From Scenedesmus sp. ARA3 (taxonomy: Eukaryota > Chlorophyta > Chlorophyceae > Sphaeropleales > Scenedesmaceae), in the NCBI GenBank assembly GCA_004335835.1, contig RWJK01001532.1, forward strand, positions 19,644 to 48,646: DNA of 29,003 nt, written 5' to 3'. Below the pieces are notes generated by a model. The model was not told the origin of the DNA. It worked only from the letters and a program-made list of their open reading frames with translations, and made no database searches. The translations under genes were made by a program, and so were the position numbers. Position 1 is the first letter of the stretch. Every line of letters begins with the position of its first letter. Shown here in pieces: positions 11,164 through 21,596 of the stretch.

Positions 11164-11934
11164 TTAACAACAGTCAAGGCATGCCAGCCGCGCCGGCAAT
11201 ACTGCTGCCACAAAGCACAAGCGAGGAGGCGATTAAGGGCCTCTGCCACAGTCAACCAGAAACAAACTCTTCTACCCATCCTGCCGCGGTCGGGTGTGCC
11301 CCCAGACAACACAGTGTGCAAGCAAGGTCTCGTCTGTCAAGCTACTGCGCAATCCACAGCCAGAACCACAGTACAACAGCACAGCCACAGATGGCAACAA
11401 CCAGTCCAGGCGTGCAGTTGCAGGGTTGCTTTGCTGTGTTTGCGCAGAAAAAACTGTAGTTGGTCAAAGGCAAAGATCCCACCCAGCGTCAGGTGCACCA
11501 GCACAGCCCTAAAGTCTAGTCCAGCGCAGGAAAATAGAACATCTGTGCCTGGCCTGCATGCTGTTGCATGCTGCAGGACGCAGCATACACTCAACTGCTG
11601 CTCTAGCTGCTGCAGTAGCCGGCAGGCCAGTCGGCAGCAGCAAGCCATAGCAATGATAGCTGTCATGTCATGAGTCAAAAGCCTCTGTGCAGTTATGGAT
11701 CACTGCTTTGAAACAAGTGATTGCGTTGGGCGCCCTCTCTGTCATGATATCATTCTTGTCCCCTCCTGAGTGCAGCCAGCAGTACAGCTGCTGCTCACAA
11801 CAGCTGCCCACCAGCCGGCCATGGATGCTGCCTTCACCGTGGATAGTGTAACGGTACATCCTCCGTGTTTTGGGCTGGTTGTCGGGCCGCTACTGCCGTG
11901 GCTGAGCGTCTTCCACATGGCGGGCAAGCTGTTG

Positions 11935-12885
11935 TTAGCTGAGTTGCTGCTGCTCGCTGGCCATCTGCAGAAAAGCGTAACACTATGTCAGAACAAATGT
12001 TGGGTGCGTGACAGGCTGTAACCTGTGCTGGCATCAATGTACGCACTTGCTGCTCCAGCTCCTCCAGCCAGGCCAGTGTCACTGCCTTTGAGCGTGCCTC
12101 AGGAAACAGGCATCGTGCAGACTTGAAAGGCCTGCTCAAGCGCGCGCGTTTACGAGCATCGGCGGCAGGCCTGGCCTGCTGCTGCTCAACACTGTGCTGC
12201 CAGAATTGATGCGACTGGCTGCTGACGCTGCTGGCCGTAAGCGGCTGCGCTCTATCCTTAGGGTCAAAAGGATCAGTCGTGCACATTTTGGGCCGGTCGC
12301 ACTGCGCGGCTCAGGGGATTGAGGACAGGATGGCCAAGCAACTATTTGCGCTGATTCAGGTCTATCATGAGCCACTTTGTCTAGCGGATATATTGGCGCA
12401 AACACTAGTCCAATAGGATCGCGAGGCTTTTTTGCGTCCTTGCAGGCACTGCTGGCAGAACAGCCTCAGTCAAACACTGCGCATTAACAACTGCCAGAAA
12501 CATGAGGCACCGAACGGCTCAGCAAAACACGCGTCGTAAAACACACAATATCAATCAATGCTCCTCTAAACAAAGGACCTCTGATTGAGTACTGTCGCAG
12601 GCGGTAGAGTGCCTTGCTGGCATTACTGTGTCGGGCGTTCCCACGGTTGGACCCAGCACTACGGGTGTCTCGACGCCTGTATACTGAACAAAAGAGCAAA
12701 GGTGCTGTAAGGCCTTGCTTGCAAGCAGCGTCACTGAAGGGCTGGGGTGTCTGGTCTGGCACCACACTCTGGTGGCCGGTCACCTGGGCCAGATGAGCTT
12801 GAAACAGATCGAGAGTCTCGGCCACGCTCATGCTGGAATGACCGTGAGTCAACACTGAAATTGGTTTACATTTGAGCATAAACAC
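11935..12885 (-). CDS. Weak candidate multi-exon gene or gene relic, unknown function
   Basis: Unlike its surroundings, this stretch has several protein-like minus-strand segments. Near the 5' end (12840-12720) is MSVAETLDLFQAHLAQVTGH and on to SDAACKQ. A second segment reads YTGVETPVVLGPTVGTPD after a good CTTTTGTTCAG acceptor (near 12690). A third reads DAKKPRDPIGLVFAPIYPLD (12437-12378). A fourth (12286-12042) is basic then helical, with DARKRARLSRP and AWLEELEQQ, followed by a CAA|GTGCGT donor. A TCTGCAG acceptor would then add MASEQQQLS and stop at 11937-11935. The segments lie in different frames and I could not join all of them by clean introns. It may be a degraded gene. The basic-plus-helix end recalls bZIP proteins but lacks their N-x7-R signature, so no family is claimed. 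Confidence 0.3.
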
Positions 12886-14766
12886 ATGACAAGCACCAAA
12901 TTGCTCCGAAACACATGTGCAGCTGCAGGTGGTGTATCGGCTGGTGTACCCGCGTGGCGCACATGTGCAGCTTGGTACCTACTTTGTAAGCTCACATGCC
13001 GCACTGGTGTGGCACACCACCACAAACAAGTGCCAGGCACCTGCTGCTGCAGGGAGCTGGAGCATCACCAGCAACAACACCATACAAATTGTGGAACAGC
13101 CAAGAACGTGAGCACTCCACCACCACCACCACAATTGTCCTACTCTGTTGTACGCCCACCTCATCAGCCATTTGTAAGGAGACCACACCTTGCCCCATGC
13201 ATGGCTGCCGGTGTTTGACTCAACACGCCAAACCAATGGGCAGCTGCACCACCGCAGATCTGCGGGGCTGCTGCTGCTGCTGGAACGCACAAATTCCACC
13301 AGCAAGGTGCAGCTACCGTAGCGCAGGCATCACACAGGCAGCTTAGGCGCGGGCGCCAAAGAAGACATGCTTTGCACAGCATGCCAGCTCGCTGCCCCAC
13401 ATATCTGGAAGCACCTGGCAGCACCAGGCAGTTACACAACCAAGTCAATACTCCCAGCCGCATTTGTTGGTCAAAAACACAACAGCACACAAACAGCCCA
13501 CACAGCCTTCGAAACACACAGCTCAAAGCAGCTTATGTGGCGATTGAGCAGACACTCACATACCCCAGAACCCCTGTTGCAAACACAAACCGCTGATGTG
13601 AGGCCCCGGCATACTGTTACCTTGCCTGCAGCGCAGGACCTGCGAGTTGTAGCAGCGTGTAGGGCAGAGTGTGACGACAGCGCCAGCATCTGCACACAAC
13701 CACCCCCTTCTAGGTACACTGCTGATTGCAGTCATGCTGCAAGTATGACTGTAAGTATGGCTGACACGAAAATACCAGGCAACATCACCCAACACAGTCA
13801 TCAAGGCAGCAGTGACAGTGGCAGTGCAGCCGTGCAGACGTGGCATGGCATAACATGTTATGCTGTGGTGTTATTCAGGCAAGGTATTAGGGTTTCACAG
13901 CTGAAGCGCCAGCATGACTCAACCCTGAACTGACATGAGGAGGCCTGCCAGAGGTTGTTAACAACGGTTAACAACATTGTTTGAGCTGCATACGCAAACA
14001 CGCTCTCTGCAGCAGCAGGCATGATGAGATGCCCAGCAAACGATCTGTTGTTCAAGGTGCATACGCAAACGCGCTCTGCAGCAGCAGGTGTATTGAGATG
14101 CCCAACGAACAATCAAGCTGGCTCCACATGTAGCAGGGCTTGCGAATGGCAGGTCTGCTTCTTGCTTTGTAATCAACCTGACTCCAAATCAAATGGCACG
14201 CAAACACAGGGGCCCGACTTTGAACAAACAGGGTTCAGCACCCCTGCAGAAAATCCCACCAACAGGTTTCATCACAAACAGACCAAAGCATGAGTAAGAT
14301 CACACGCCTGGCTAGCTGCAGCAGCGCTGACCACACTGCCATGCAGGCAGCAGCACACAGACACCTCGCAACTTGCCGCAATCAACATGCCTTGCCGCAC
14401 ACCTGTCCTGCAGTGCAAACATTATTCTCAACCTGAAAAAGTACTGCTGCTGCATTGGCAGTAGCCGGGTGAAGGGAGCCACGAGAGAGAGAGCAGTAAA
14501 GGCCTCAACCCCGCCTGCCGCAACACCCCGTAGCATACAGGGACACAATGCACAACTACATGTATAACCTTGACCACACAACAGCACCGCCATAACCCGT
14601 AACAACACGCAGCACAGACGGGCTCCCCGCATAACCTCCTCCGGATTCATCCCTCCAAAACTCACACCCCGCAGAAACCCCAAAACCCTGCAGCGTCACA
14701 AACCAACCGCAACCCTCCCAGACCAAACCACCCCAATAAACGACCTGTCCAGCAACACAGCAGTGC
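12886..14766. other. A/C-rich flank downstream of the SBP gene, no gene supported
   Basis: No convincing coding exon was seen on either strand. There is a 71-bp duplication (13984-14118). The first TTACA (TGTAA on the minus strand) that I noticed below the SBP stop is near 13432. If that is the polyadenylation signal, the SBP 3' UTR would exceed 1.3 kb. Confidence 0.4.
13984..14118. repeat. Direct duplication, 71-bp unit, two copies
   Basis: TGCATACGCAAAC(A/G)CGCTC, then GCAGCAGCAGG and GAGATGCCCA, occur at 13987 and 14058 with few differences. A perfect 12-bp palindrome, GTTGTTAACAAC, lies just upstream near 13954. Confidence 0.8.
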
Positions 14767-15482
14767 TCACAAACCGCCATTTGGAAGCAATGCAGCAAAG
14801 GCCTGCAAGCCTCCTAGTCCTGCACTTGCCCCTCCCAAGCCGCCTCCTAAACCACCTCCTAGGCTCATAGGCAAGCTGAGGCCACCCAAACCCAAAGCAG
14901 CAGACCCCCCGGCATTGCTGCTGCCGCCAGCTGCTGCCCCAGCAGCACCAAGACCACCAAAGCCCCTGCCTGCTGCTGCTGCTGCTGCAGGGGCGCTAGC
15001 TCCGGCTGCTGCTGCAGCAGCCGCCAGCACACTTGCTGTCTTCTCCTCGACCTGCTTCTCCTGCATGAGCAGCTGCAGCAGCTGCAGCAGCTGCTGCTGC
15101 TTCTGCTGCTCGCCCTGCTGCTGCTGCTGCTGCTGCACTGGCTGCGGCGACGACAGCGCACCAGCTGACCCCGCTGGCGGCATCCACTGCTGCTGCTGCT
15201 GCTGCTGCTGGCGCTGCTGCTGCTGCTGCTGCAGTGCGCCCCACCCTGGCGAGCTGCTTGCCGGAGCAGCAGCAGCAGCAGGGCGAGCAGCGTTTGAAGC
15301 ACCGCCACCCTGACCTGTGAGCCAGCTCAGTCCATTCAAGCCAGCAGCCTGCCGCTGCTGCTGCTGCTGCTGCTGCTGGGCTGTAGCTGCTGCAGCTGGG
15401 CCCTGCTGCTGCTGTGCCTGCATGCCTGCATTCTGCAGCTCCAGCAGCATCATCAGCTCCAGGTCATTCTCATCCAATGCAG

Positions 15483-15516
<34 letters not shown>

Positions 15517-18500
15517 GGGGCCAAGCCCGAGAGAGGCCAGCACATTCGAGCCAGCAACAGACAGCGGCTCCCCACAGATCAGTGCAGTCGCTGCTGCCGC
15601 TGCTGCTGCCAGCGCATCTTCTTCTGCATCTGTGCCGCCAGCTGCTGCTGCTGCTGCTGCACGTGCTGATGGCGGCTGCACTGGCAGGCCTGCCTTGCTA
15701 GCAGCAGCGGCTTCCAAGCCCATCTCCTGCTGCAGCGCCTGCTGCTGGTGCAGCAGCTGCGACTGCAGATCATCCAACTGCCGCTGCAGCGCTGCTTGCT
15801 GAGCCCGCTTTGCAATCTGCTGATCACTCAGCTGCTGCTCAAGGAGCTGCTCCTCATACATCAGCTGAATCAACTCCCCCAGAAGCTGCTGCTTCGCTGC
15901 CACAGCCTCGGCGGCTGTACCGCCCCCTCCAGCAGTACCAATTGTGCCGCCTGCAGTACCGGCCGACAGTGCAGGGCCAGCAGTCATGGCTGCTGACTTG
16001 CTGCTACCGCTGCCAGGCCGCGACGCAGAGAGCGGCAGCTGCTGCTGCATGCCTGCCAGCCCGCGCTGCATACCAAACTGCTGCTGCCGCTGCTGCTGCT
16101 GTAGCGCCTGCAATCGCCCTGCAAGTGCAGCATCACCTGCTAAAGAAGCGCCCTGAGAGACGCTTCCTGCTGCACCACCTGCAGCGAGCTGCGCAGCAGC
16201 AGCAGCAGGGCCTCCACCCGCGCCGCCAAAGCCATAATCCAGCAGCTGATTCAGCAGGTGATTACCGTCCATGCCTGTGCTCGCTGCTGCTGCTGCTGCT
16301 GCTGCCGGCTGGCGGCTGTTGCCAGCAGCACCACCACCAGCAGCAGCCACGCTGCCCAGTAAGCTATTCAGGGCCTGTTGCAGCACACTGCCTGCATCGT
16401 CAGCAGCAGCAGCACCAGCAGCTCCCCACACGTCATTTCCAGGACCTAGCCCAACAACCCCAGCCGCCCCGAGCCGCTGCTGCTGCTGCTGCTGCTGCGG
16501 GGATGCAGCAGCAGGCTTGTACGTCACGCCAGGGACGCCTCCAGGTGCTGCAGGCGCTTGATTCCTGGCCCGCAGAGCAGCAAGCGCCTGCTGCTGCTGC
16601 AGACTCAAGGGTGCCGCCACTGCTGCTGCTGCTGCGGGGTCTTGATCCATGCCTAATGCACCACCCCAGCCGCGCTTCTGCCCATGTAAACCCTGCTGCC
16701 CAAAGCTGCTGCTGCCGCCCTGCATCTCCTGCAGCTGCTGCAGCATGCTGTGCTGCTGCTGCTGCTGCTGCTGGCCGCCGTACTGCTGCTGTCCATTGTA
16801 CTGCTGCTGGTTGCTGTACTGCTGTGTAGCGTGCGCTACAGCACTCAGCAGGTACAGGTCATCAGGGCCTGGTGCTGCTGCTGCTGCTGCTGCTGCTGCC
16901 GCCGCTGGGTCCTCTGCATACTTTGTCATCGCCTGCTGCTGCTGATGATGATGCTTCTTAGATCGCTTCTGAGGCCGGCTTGCAGGAACAGGCGCAGCAG
17001 CTGCTGCTGCTGCATCCCACTCCATAGGATCAGCTGCAGCACCATACACATCGCTGCCATAGCCAGCAGCAGCGCCCGCACCCGCAAGCATTGCAGTGAG
17101 CCCTGCCAGGCCGCCGCCGTAACCTCCGTTGCCTGCTGCTGCTGCTGCTGCTGCTGCAGCAGCATCAAGGCGGGCCATACTGTTGGCCCTGCCTGGTAAA
17201 CCGCCGCCGCTGCGGTGGTGGTGCTCCGAAGCAGATGCTCCCTTTGACCGCTTGGCGGCTGGCGCGCCGGCGCCGTAGCTGTTACTTTGACCGCTGGTCA
17301 AACTGCCGTAGCCGCGGTCAAACTTGGCTGACTGGCGGCCGGAGGCGGGCTTGAGCTTGGCTGCTGCGGGCTTGCGGTTTGACTTGAGGCCCGCACGGCG
17401 GCGGCTGTTGTGCTTCTGCAGCTGGCTGCGGCAGCTCCTGCAGGACAAAACAAATGATGAAAGCATAGAATAAGATACAGCATTTTGAAGTGTTTGAGAT
17501 CTTGGTGGTGCGGTCATATGGCAGGTGATGCTTCTGCAGCTGACTGCGGCAGCTCCTGCAGGAGGAAACAAACAAGAAAAAAAGAGTGAAGGATACAGAA
17601 AGTAGAGATGAATTGAGATCATGACAGAGCCGTCATGTATCAGATGGTGCTTCTGCAGCTGGCTGCGGCAGCTCCTGCAGGACGATACAAACGTGGCTAC
17701 AAATGTGAATTTGCATGATAGGAGTTGCAGGATGTAATCTCACGTGCGACAACATGGTTTGGTCATGTAGTAGATGAGGCTTCTGCAGCTGGCTGCGGCA
17801 GCTCCTGCAGGGCGACAATAACACTAACAGCATAACAATGCAGCATCTCATCTGCTATAACTAACAGCATGACCATGTGCTGAGTGCAGAACAGCACCCC
17901 AGGCAAGGTGTGCAGAATGTTGATGAGCAGACTCGAGCCGATCCCACCAACACCTTCCAGCGCACCACTTGCTGCCATCAAACAGCATGACCATGGACTG
18001 AGTGCAGAAAAGCTCACAATCCCACATGTGCAGCATTTTGATGTTATATCTGCCTGACTTGCATAATCCCACCGCCACCTCTCATCGCACCTCTTGCTGC
18101 CATCAAACAGAGACACCTTCTCCAACCGGCCACACTGCTGGCACCACCGCACCAGGATCGTGGGCACCTTCGCTGGCTGCTGCTGCTGCTGTGCTGCTGC
18201 GCCTCCAGCGCTGCTGTCGCCTGCTGCAGCAGCAGCACTGCTGTCCTGCGGCTGCTCAGCTGCCTGTGAAGAAGCTGGCTTCCGTTTGCGCTTGCGCGAG
18301 GAGCCGGGAGAGACCTCCTCAGCAGCATCAGCAGCAGCAGCAGCAGCAGCGGTGCTGTCTGCGGCAGCATCCTGATCTTGCTGCTGCTGCTGCTTGCTGC
18401 TCTGCTCCTGCTGCTTGTCCTCACCACCATGCTCATCAGCAGCACCGCCTGCATCCGCATCTGCTGCTGCTGCTGCTGCTGCATCCGCATCTGCTGCTGC

Positions 18501-18573
18501 TGCTGCATCAGCGGTGTCAGGCGACATGGGCGCCTTGCTGCTGCTGTCGCTGCTGCCTGCATCAGCCTCGGTA

Positions 18574-18617
<44 letters not shown>

Positions 18618-20178
18618 GCCGCTACTGCTGCGCGGCTTGCTGCTGGTGCCCTGGCCCGAGGTATCACCACCCTGCTGTGCCTCACCCTCACTGCCTGGCT
18701 GCTCCTCTCCTGCAGACTCTGCCGCTGCTGCTGCTGCTGAAGCATCCTGTGCTTCTGCATCTGCCTTCTCCTCTTCTCCCTCCTTCTCCTGCTGCTCCAC
18801 CCCTTCCTCCACATCCCCCTCATCTGCTGCTGCTGCTGCTTCATCTGCAGCATCGCCTGCTGCAGCCTCATCAGCATTGTCCTCATCTGCTGCTGCTGCT
18901 GCCTCTGCTTCGCGCTGAAGCTTTGCAATGGCTTTTGGGTCGGGGATGCAGATCGCGTCAGCTGATACGTGATCCGCGCAGATCTTGTGCCGCTGGTTGT
19001 ACATGCGCTGCTCCAGCAGGTTTGCACAGCAGCCTGGGACCTGCAGGCAACATTTTGAACAAAAAAAAACAGCTTGTGGGTTTGATGCTTTAGCTGGTGA
19101 GGCATCTGCCATTGGTTGTACGTGCGCTGCTCCAGCAGGTTGCTGTGCAAACCTGGAACCTGCAGGCACAAAAGTGAAACACAATGTGTGTGATGATGCT
19201 TTTGTTACTTGTTGCTGGTGCGGTATATGCCGCTGGTTGTACATGCGCTGCTCCAGCAGGTTTGCGCAGCAGCCTGGGACCTGCGGGCACGAACGTAACA
19301 CACAGTGCTTGTCATTTTGGCGCTTTTGTTGCTTGTTGCTGTGCGGTGTATGTCGCTGGTTGTACATGCGCTGCTCGAGCAGGTTTGCACAGCAGCCTGA
19401 GACCTGCAGGCACGAAAGTAACACATTAAAACATAACATAACAGGTGCTGGTGAGGTTGGAAAAGGAGTGAGTGCAGGAGGCTGGGGGTTGCCTGCTGGG
19501 AGCACGGCAGCAGTACAGCTGCTGCTTGCAGGATTCGCATGGGCTGGTGCGCTGTTGCTAGAAACTAGCCCAACATGCTGCAGAGCAAATGTAACATTAT
19601 TTGAAATGGTGGCGCTGATGAAGTGGCTTGATGTAGGGCCTGGCAGCTGGACACTGCCTGGGGCAGGCAGCAGCGCAGCAGCGCCGGGGGTTACTTCCCA
19701 GCAATGCCTGCTGTGCAGCCACAGCCAGGCCTGCTACAGCCTGCTGCAGGATTGGGATAATACAAGTGTTCCAAACACGATGAGGCAGGCACTGTGCCGT
19801 TGTGGCAGTGCTGCTTTGCTGCAAGAGCCCAACGGCAGCTGATGACAACGCAGGTCTGCTGGCTCATGGGAGCGCCCGATGCAGCAGCACGCCGCGCACG
19901 ATAGTGTAACACTGCAGTTTCTGCGAGTTCAGACCGAACGAACGCAACCCTGGGGCCCCAGCGTGGCTGGAGCAATAAAGCCCACCATTGAGCACCCCAC
20001 CAACCTGGCATTGCGGAACCTTTTTCGGCTTCTCTTGCTTCTCCCTGACCTTCGAAGAATCATCCTGCTCCTCCTCGGGTGGTGAAGTGCCTGCAGCCTC
20101 GCTGGCAGCCTGCCCTTCTGGAGCTGCACTGTCCTCTGCCCCTGCTGCCTGCTCTGTAGCCGCTGCATCCTCCGCCAT
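14767..20178 (-). CDS. SBP-domain (SQUAMOSA promoter-binding-like) transcription factor with a split DNA-binding domain
   Basis: Three exons are proposed: 20178-20005, 19040-18091 and 17437-14767, about 1264 residues. Exon 1 ends PKKVPQCQ. Exon 2 opens VPGCCANLLEQRMYNQRHK then ICADH, giving zinc site 1 as C57, C62, C79, H82 with family spacing. Exon 2 ends ILVRWCQQCGRLEKVSLFDG-SK. Exon 3 supplies RSCRSQLQKHNSRRRAGLK, giving C358, C361, C377 of site 2 and the basic NLS. All joins keep frame. SBP proteins bind GTAC-core DNA in the nucleus; algal and plant members include copper and developmental regulators. Two departures: about 275 residues separate H82 from C358 (normally under 20), and E365 replaces the usual His. 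Exon 3 is mostly poly-Q, poly-A and Gly, with a probable coiled coil (around LLEQQLSDQQIAKRAQQAAL, about 15725-15870) and no ankyrin repeats. Start chosen because exon 1 supplies the first Cys and an in-frame stop lies upstream. Confidence 0.85.
17520..17815 (-). repeat. Three acceptor-side copies of SBP exon-3 start within intron 2
   Basis: The authentic acceptor (TCCTGCAG|GAGCTGCCGCAG, exon start 17437) has three copies farther upstream in the gene, with start-equivalents at 17555, 17674 and 17804. Spacings are 118, 119 and 130 bp. Each preserves CCTGCAG plus about 28 bp of exon (ELPQPAAEA or SCRSQLQKH depending on frame) before diverging. Confidence 0.92.
17842..18010 (-). repeat. Donor-side copies of SBP exon-2 end within intron 2
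   Basis: The exon-2 end CTGTTTGATGGCAGCAAG with donor at 18091/18090 recurs with its boundary near 17966 (AAGTG|GTGCGC). A decayed third unit ends near 17842. Each is preceded by CACTCAG(T/C)(C/A)CATGGTCATG. Spacings are about 125 bp. With the acceptor copies they fill most of the 653-bp intron. Confidence 0.82.
19100..19430 (-). repeat. Three acceptor-side copies of SBP exon-2 start within intron 1
   Basis: The exon-2 start (19040) encoding VPGCCANLLEQRMYNQRHK is repeated with start-equivalents at 19160, 19280 and 19403, spacings 120, 120 and 123 bp. All keep GCAG|GT at the boundary. The copies at 19280 and 19403 keep the zinc-site residues and reading frame. The 19160 copy is frame-shifted. 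The intervening parts of each unit are also related to each other. Confidence 0.93.
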
Positions 20179-20529
20179 GTCGCTAGCTGCACGTGATAAG
20201 GCCTTCCTTATGCAGACAGGCCGCCCACAGCGCTGGAGAGCACTGGATACACTGTACGATTATATTCGCAACGCCCAACTCCGAGCCCGCAGACACCAGG
20301 TAAGTAGAACCAGACAGCACTATCTGAAAATTGCAGGACACTGGAATAAGGGTCTCTGCTCGTGCGAGATTGGCACCGCCAATAAGCGCGTTGCGAACGA
20401 AGCTCGCTAGTATCGTACACACACGATCTCAATTTCAATTGTAACTGGCATTGCGTGCAGTTGGTGCTGGGGAAAGGGGGACCAGGCATATCGCACCAAA
20501 AACAGCCTGTAGTGGTGGGACCTCGATGA
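20177..20529 (+). CDS. Possible small divergent gene, two exons, unknown function
   Basis: The + ATG at 20177-20179 overlaps the SBP start codon on the other strand (CATG). Exon 1 (20177-20299, 41 codons) reads MSLAARDKAFLMQTGRPQRW, then RALDTLYDYIRNAQLRARRHQ, and ends at a consensus CAG|GTAAGT. A TGCGTGCAG acceptor at 20460 would join, in phase, a 22-codon exon (LVLGKGGPGISHQKQPVVVG, P, R) ending at TGA 20527-20529, for a 63-residue basic protein. No family is recognised. The strong donor and natural amino-acid mix argue for coding. The short length, and the possibility that this is simply SBP 5' UTR read backwards, argue against. Confidence 0.38.
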
Positions 20530-20649
20530 CAACCCCGCAGAACCCCTGGGATCCTTTAACTATGATGAACATATGTTATACGTTGAGGCAGCGGTGATAT
20601 ACGCTTTGAGGTGGCGCATGCATTGAGTTGGGCTGGTGCAACAACACAG

Positions 20650-20681
<32 letters not shown>

Positions 20682-20955
20682 GATGCAGCAGGACTGGTGC
20701 CTCCAGCCAGCTAGCATCACCATAGTATACATTTGACATTGACTACAATACCACATTCATTTTGTTGCTGGGTATTGCTGTGGAAGCTGTCAAACCACGC
20801 GAGAAGGAAACTCCAGCGATTGCTCTGCTGCACACCAGACACCAGATGAACACCCGCCTCACCTATACTAGCTGCTGCCCTGGCAGCAAGCAGCACCAGA
20901 AAAAATCAACATAGAATAATAGGCTGCTGAAGCTATTCTACAAGCTTAAGTCTGC
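20530..20955. other. Spacer upstream of the WW-GYF gene
   Basis: No gene was seen. It contains a (CAG)n tract with interruptions (20648-20692). It is the presumed promoter and 5' UTR of the gene starting at 20956; no TATA-like element was convincing. Confidence 0.4.
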
Positions 20956-21145
20956 ATGCATCCGGCCCAACATGCAGCAGCACTGCCACAAGGATGGCAG
21001 GCGGCTTGGAGTGAGCAGCATGGCAGCTGGTACTATTGCAACACAGCACTGGGCCTCACCCAGTGGCACCCACCTACAGCAGCAGCACCAGCAGCAGCAC
21101 TACACAGCAGCGCAGCAACAGTACAGCCTGCTGAGCAGCAGCCCT

Positions 21146-21203
<58 letters not shown>

Positions 21204-21564
21204 TGCGGCGCCGAAGCACGGCAGCAGCAGCAGCAGCAGCACTGCCAAGGGGCCTTTTTGGTACCATGACCCCTGGGGCCGGTTGCTAGGCCCCTTCTCT
21301 TTGCAGCAGCTGATAGGATGGCGCCACTCTTTGCCGATGGATCTGCAGCTGCTGCTGCAGGAACCCAGCAGCAGCGAGTGCAAAGCAGCTGCTGCTGTTG
21401 CAGACGCAGATGACGCAGCAAAGCTTGAAGCAGCAGCAGATTGTGCAGCAAAGTTCAAAGAAGAAGCAGATGATGCAGCAAATCCTGCAGCAGCAGCAGC
21501 AGCAGCTGCAGCAGAGGAGGGGGTGCTGGAAGACAGGGGTGCCGTCGATGTTTCCAGTGCTGAT

Positions 21565-21596
<32 letters not shown>

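Larger units (their letters stand above)
3061..11930. other. Long gene-poor block with A/C-rich + strand and short tandem arrays
   Basis: No ORF here has a recognisable domain or convincing exon structure; the many ORFs of 60-230 codons are rich in Cys, His, Gln and Thr and look like chance readings. By eye the + strand is enriched in A and C from about 3060 to 14760, with abrupt change at the SBP stop. Several clearly sense-strand introns in this window (RRM intron 3, parts of GH1 intron 3) are G/T-rich. The skew would therefore fit a transcribed, largely non-coding minus-strand region. That is inference. Confidence 0.45.

Noticed and set aside
10779..11459. 226-codon + ORF in the gene-poor block
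   Set aside because: Crosses the 29-bp array, has low-complexity Cys/His/Gln content and no recognisable motif.
15810..16829. 339-codon + strand ORF across the SBP third exon
   Set aside because: Shadow of CAG/CTG repeats in the minus-strand coding exon, with no domain.
17438..17622. N-terminal extension of the long minus-strand ORF (start at 17622)
   Set aside because: It reads through intron 2 of the SBP gene. The sequence there is junction copies, and the exon starts at the 17437 acceptor to complete KRSC.
18044..19171. 375-codon alternative minus frame over SBP exon 2
   Set aside because: Poly-Q/Met reading of the same triplet repeats; it does not contain the zinc-binding residues in register.
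19041..19505. Minus-strand ORF start at 19505 as the SBP start
   Set aside because: The open frame reflects in-frame junction copies. Exon 1 at 20178-20005 supplies the missing first Cys (CQ) and joins in phase.
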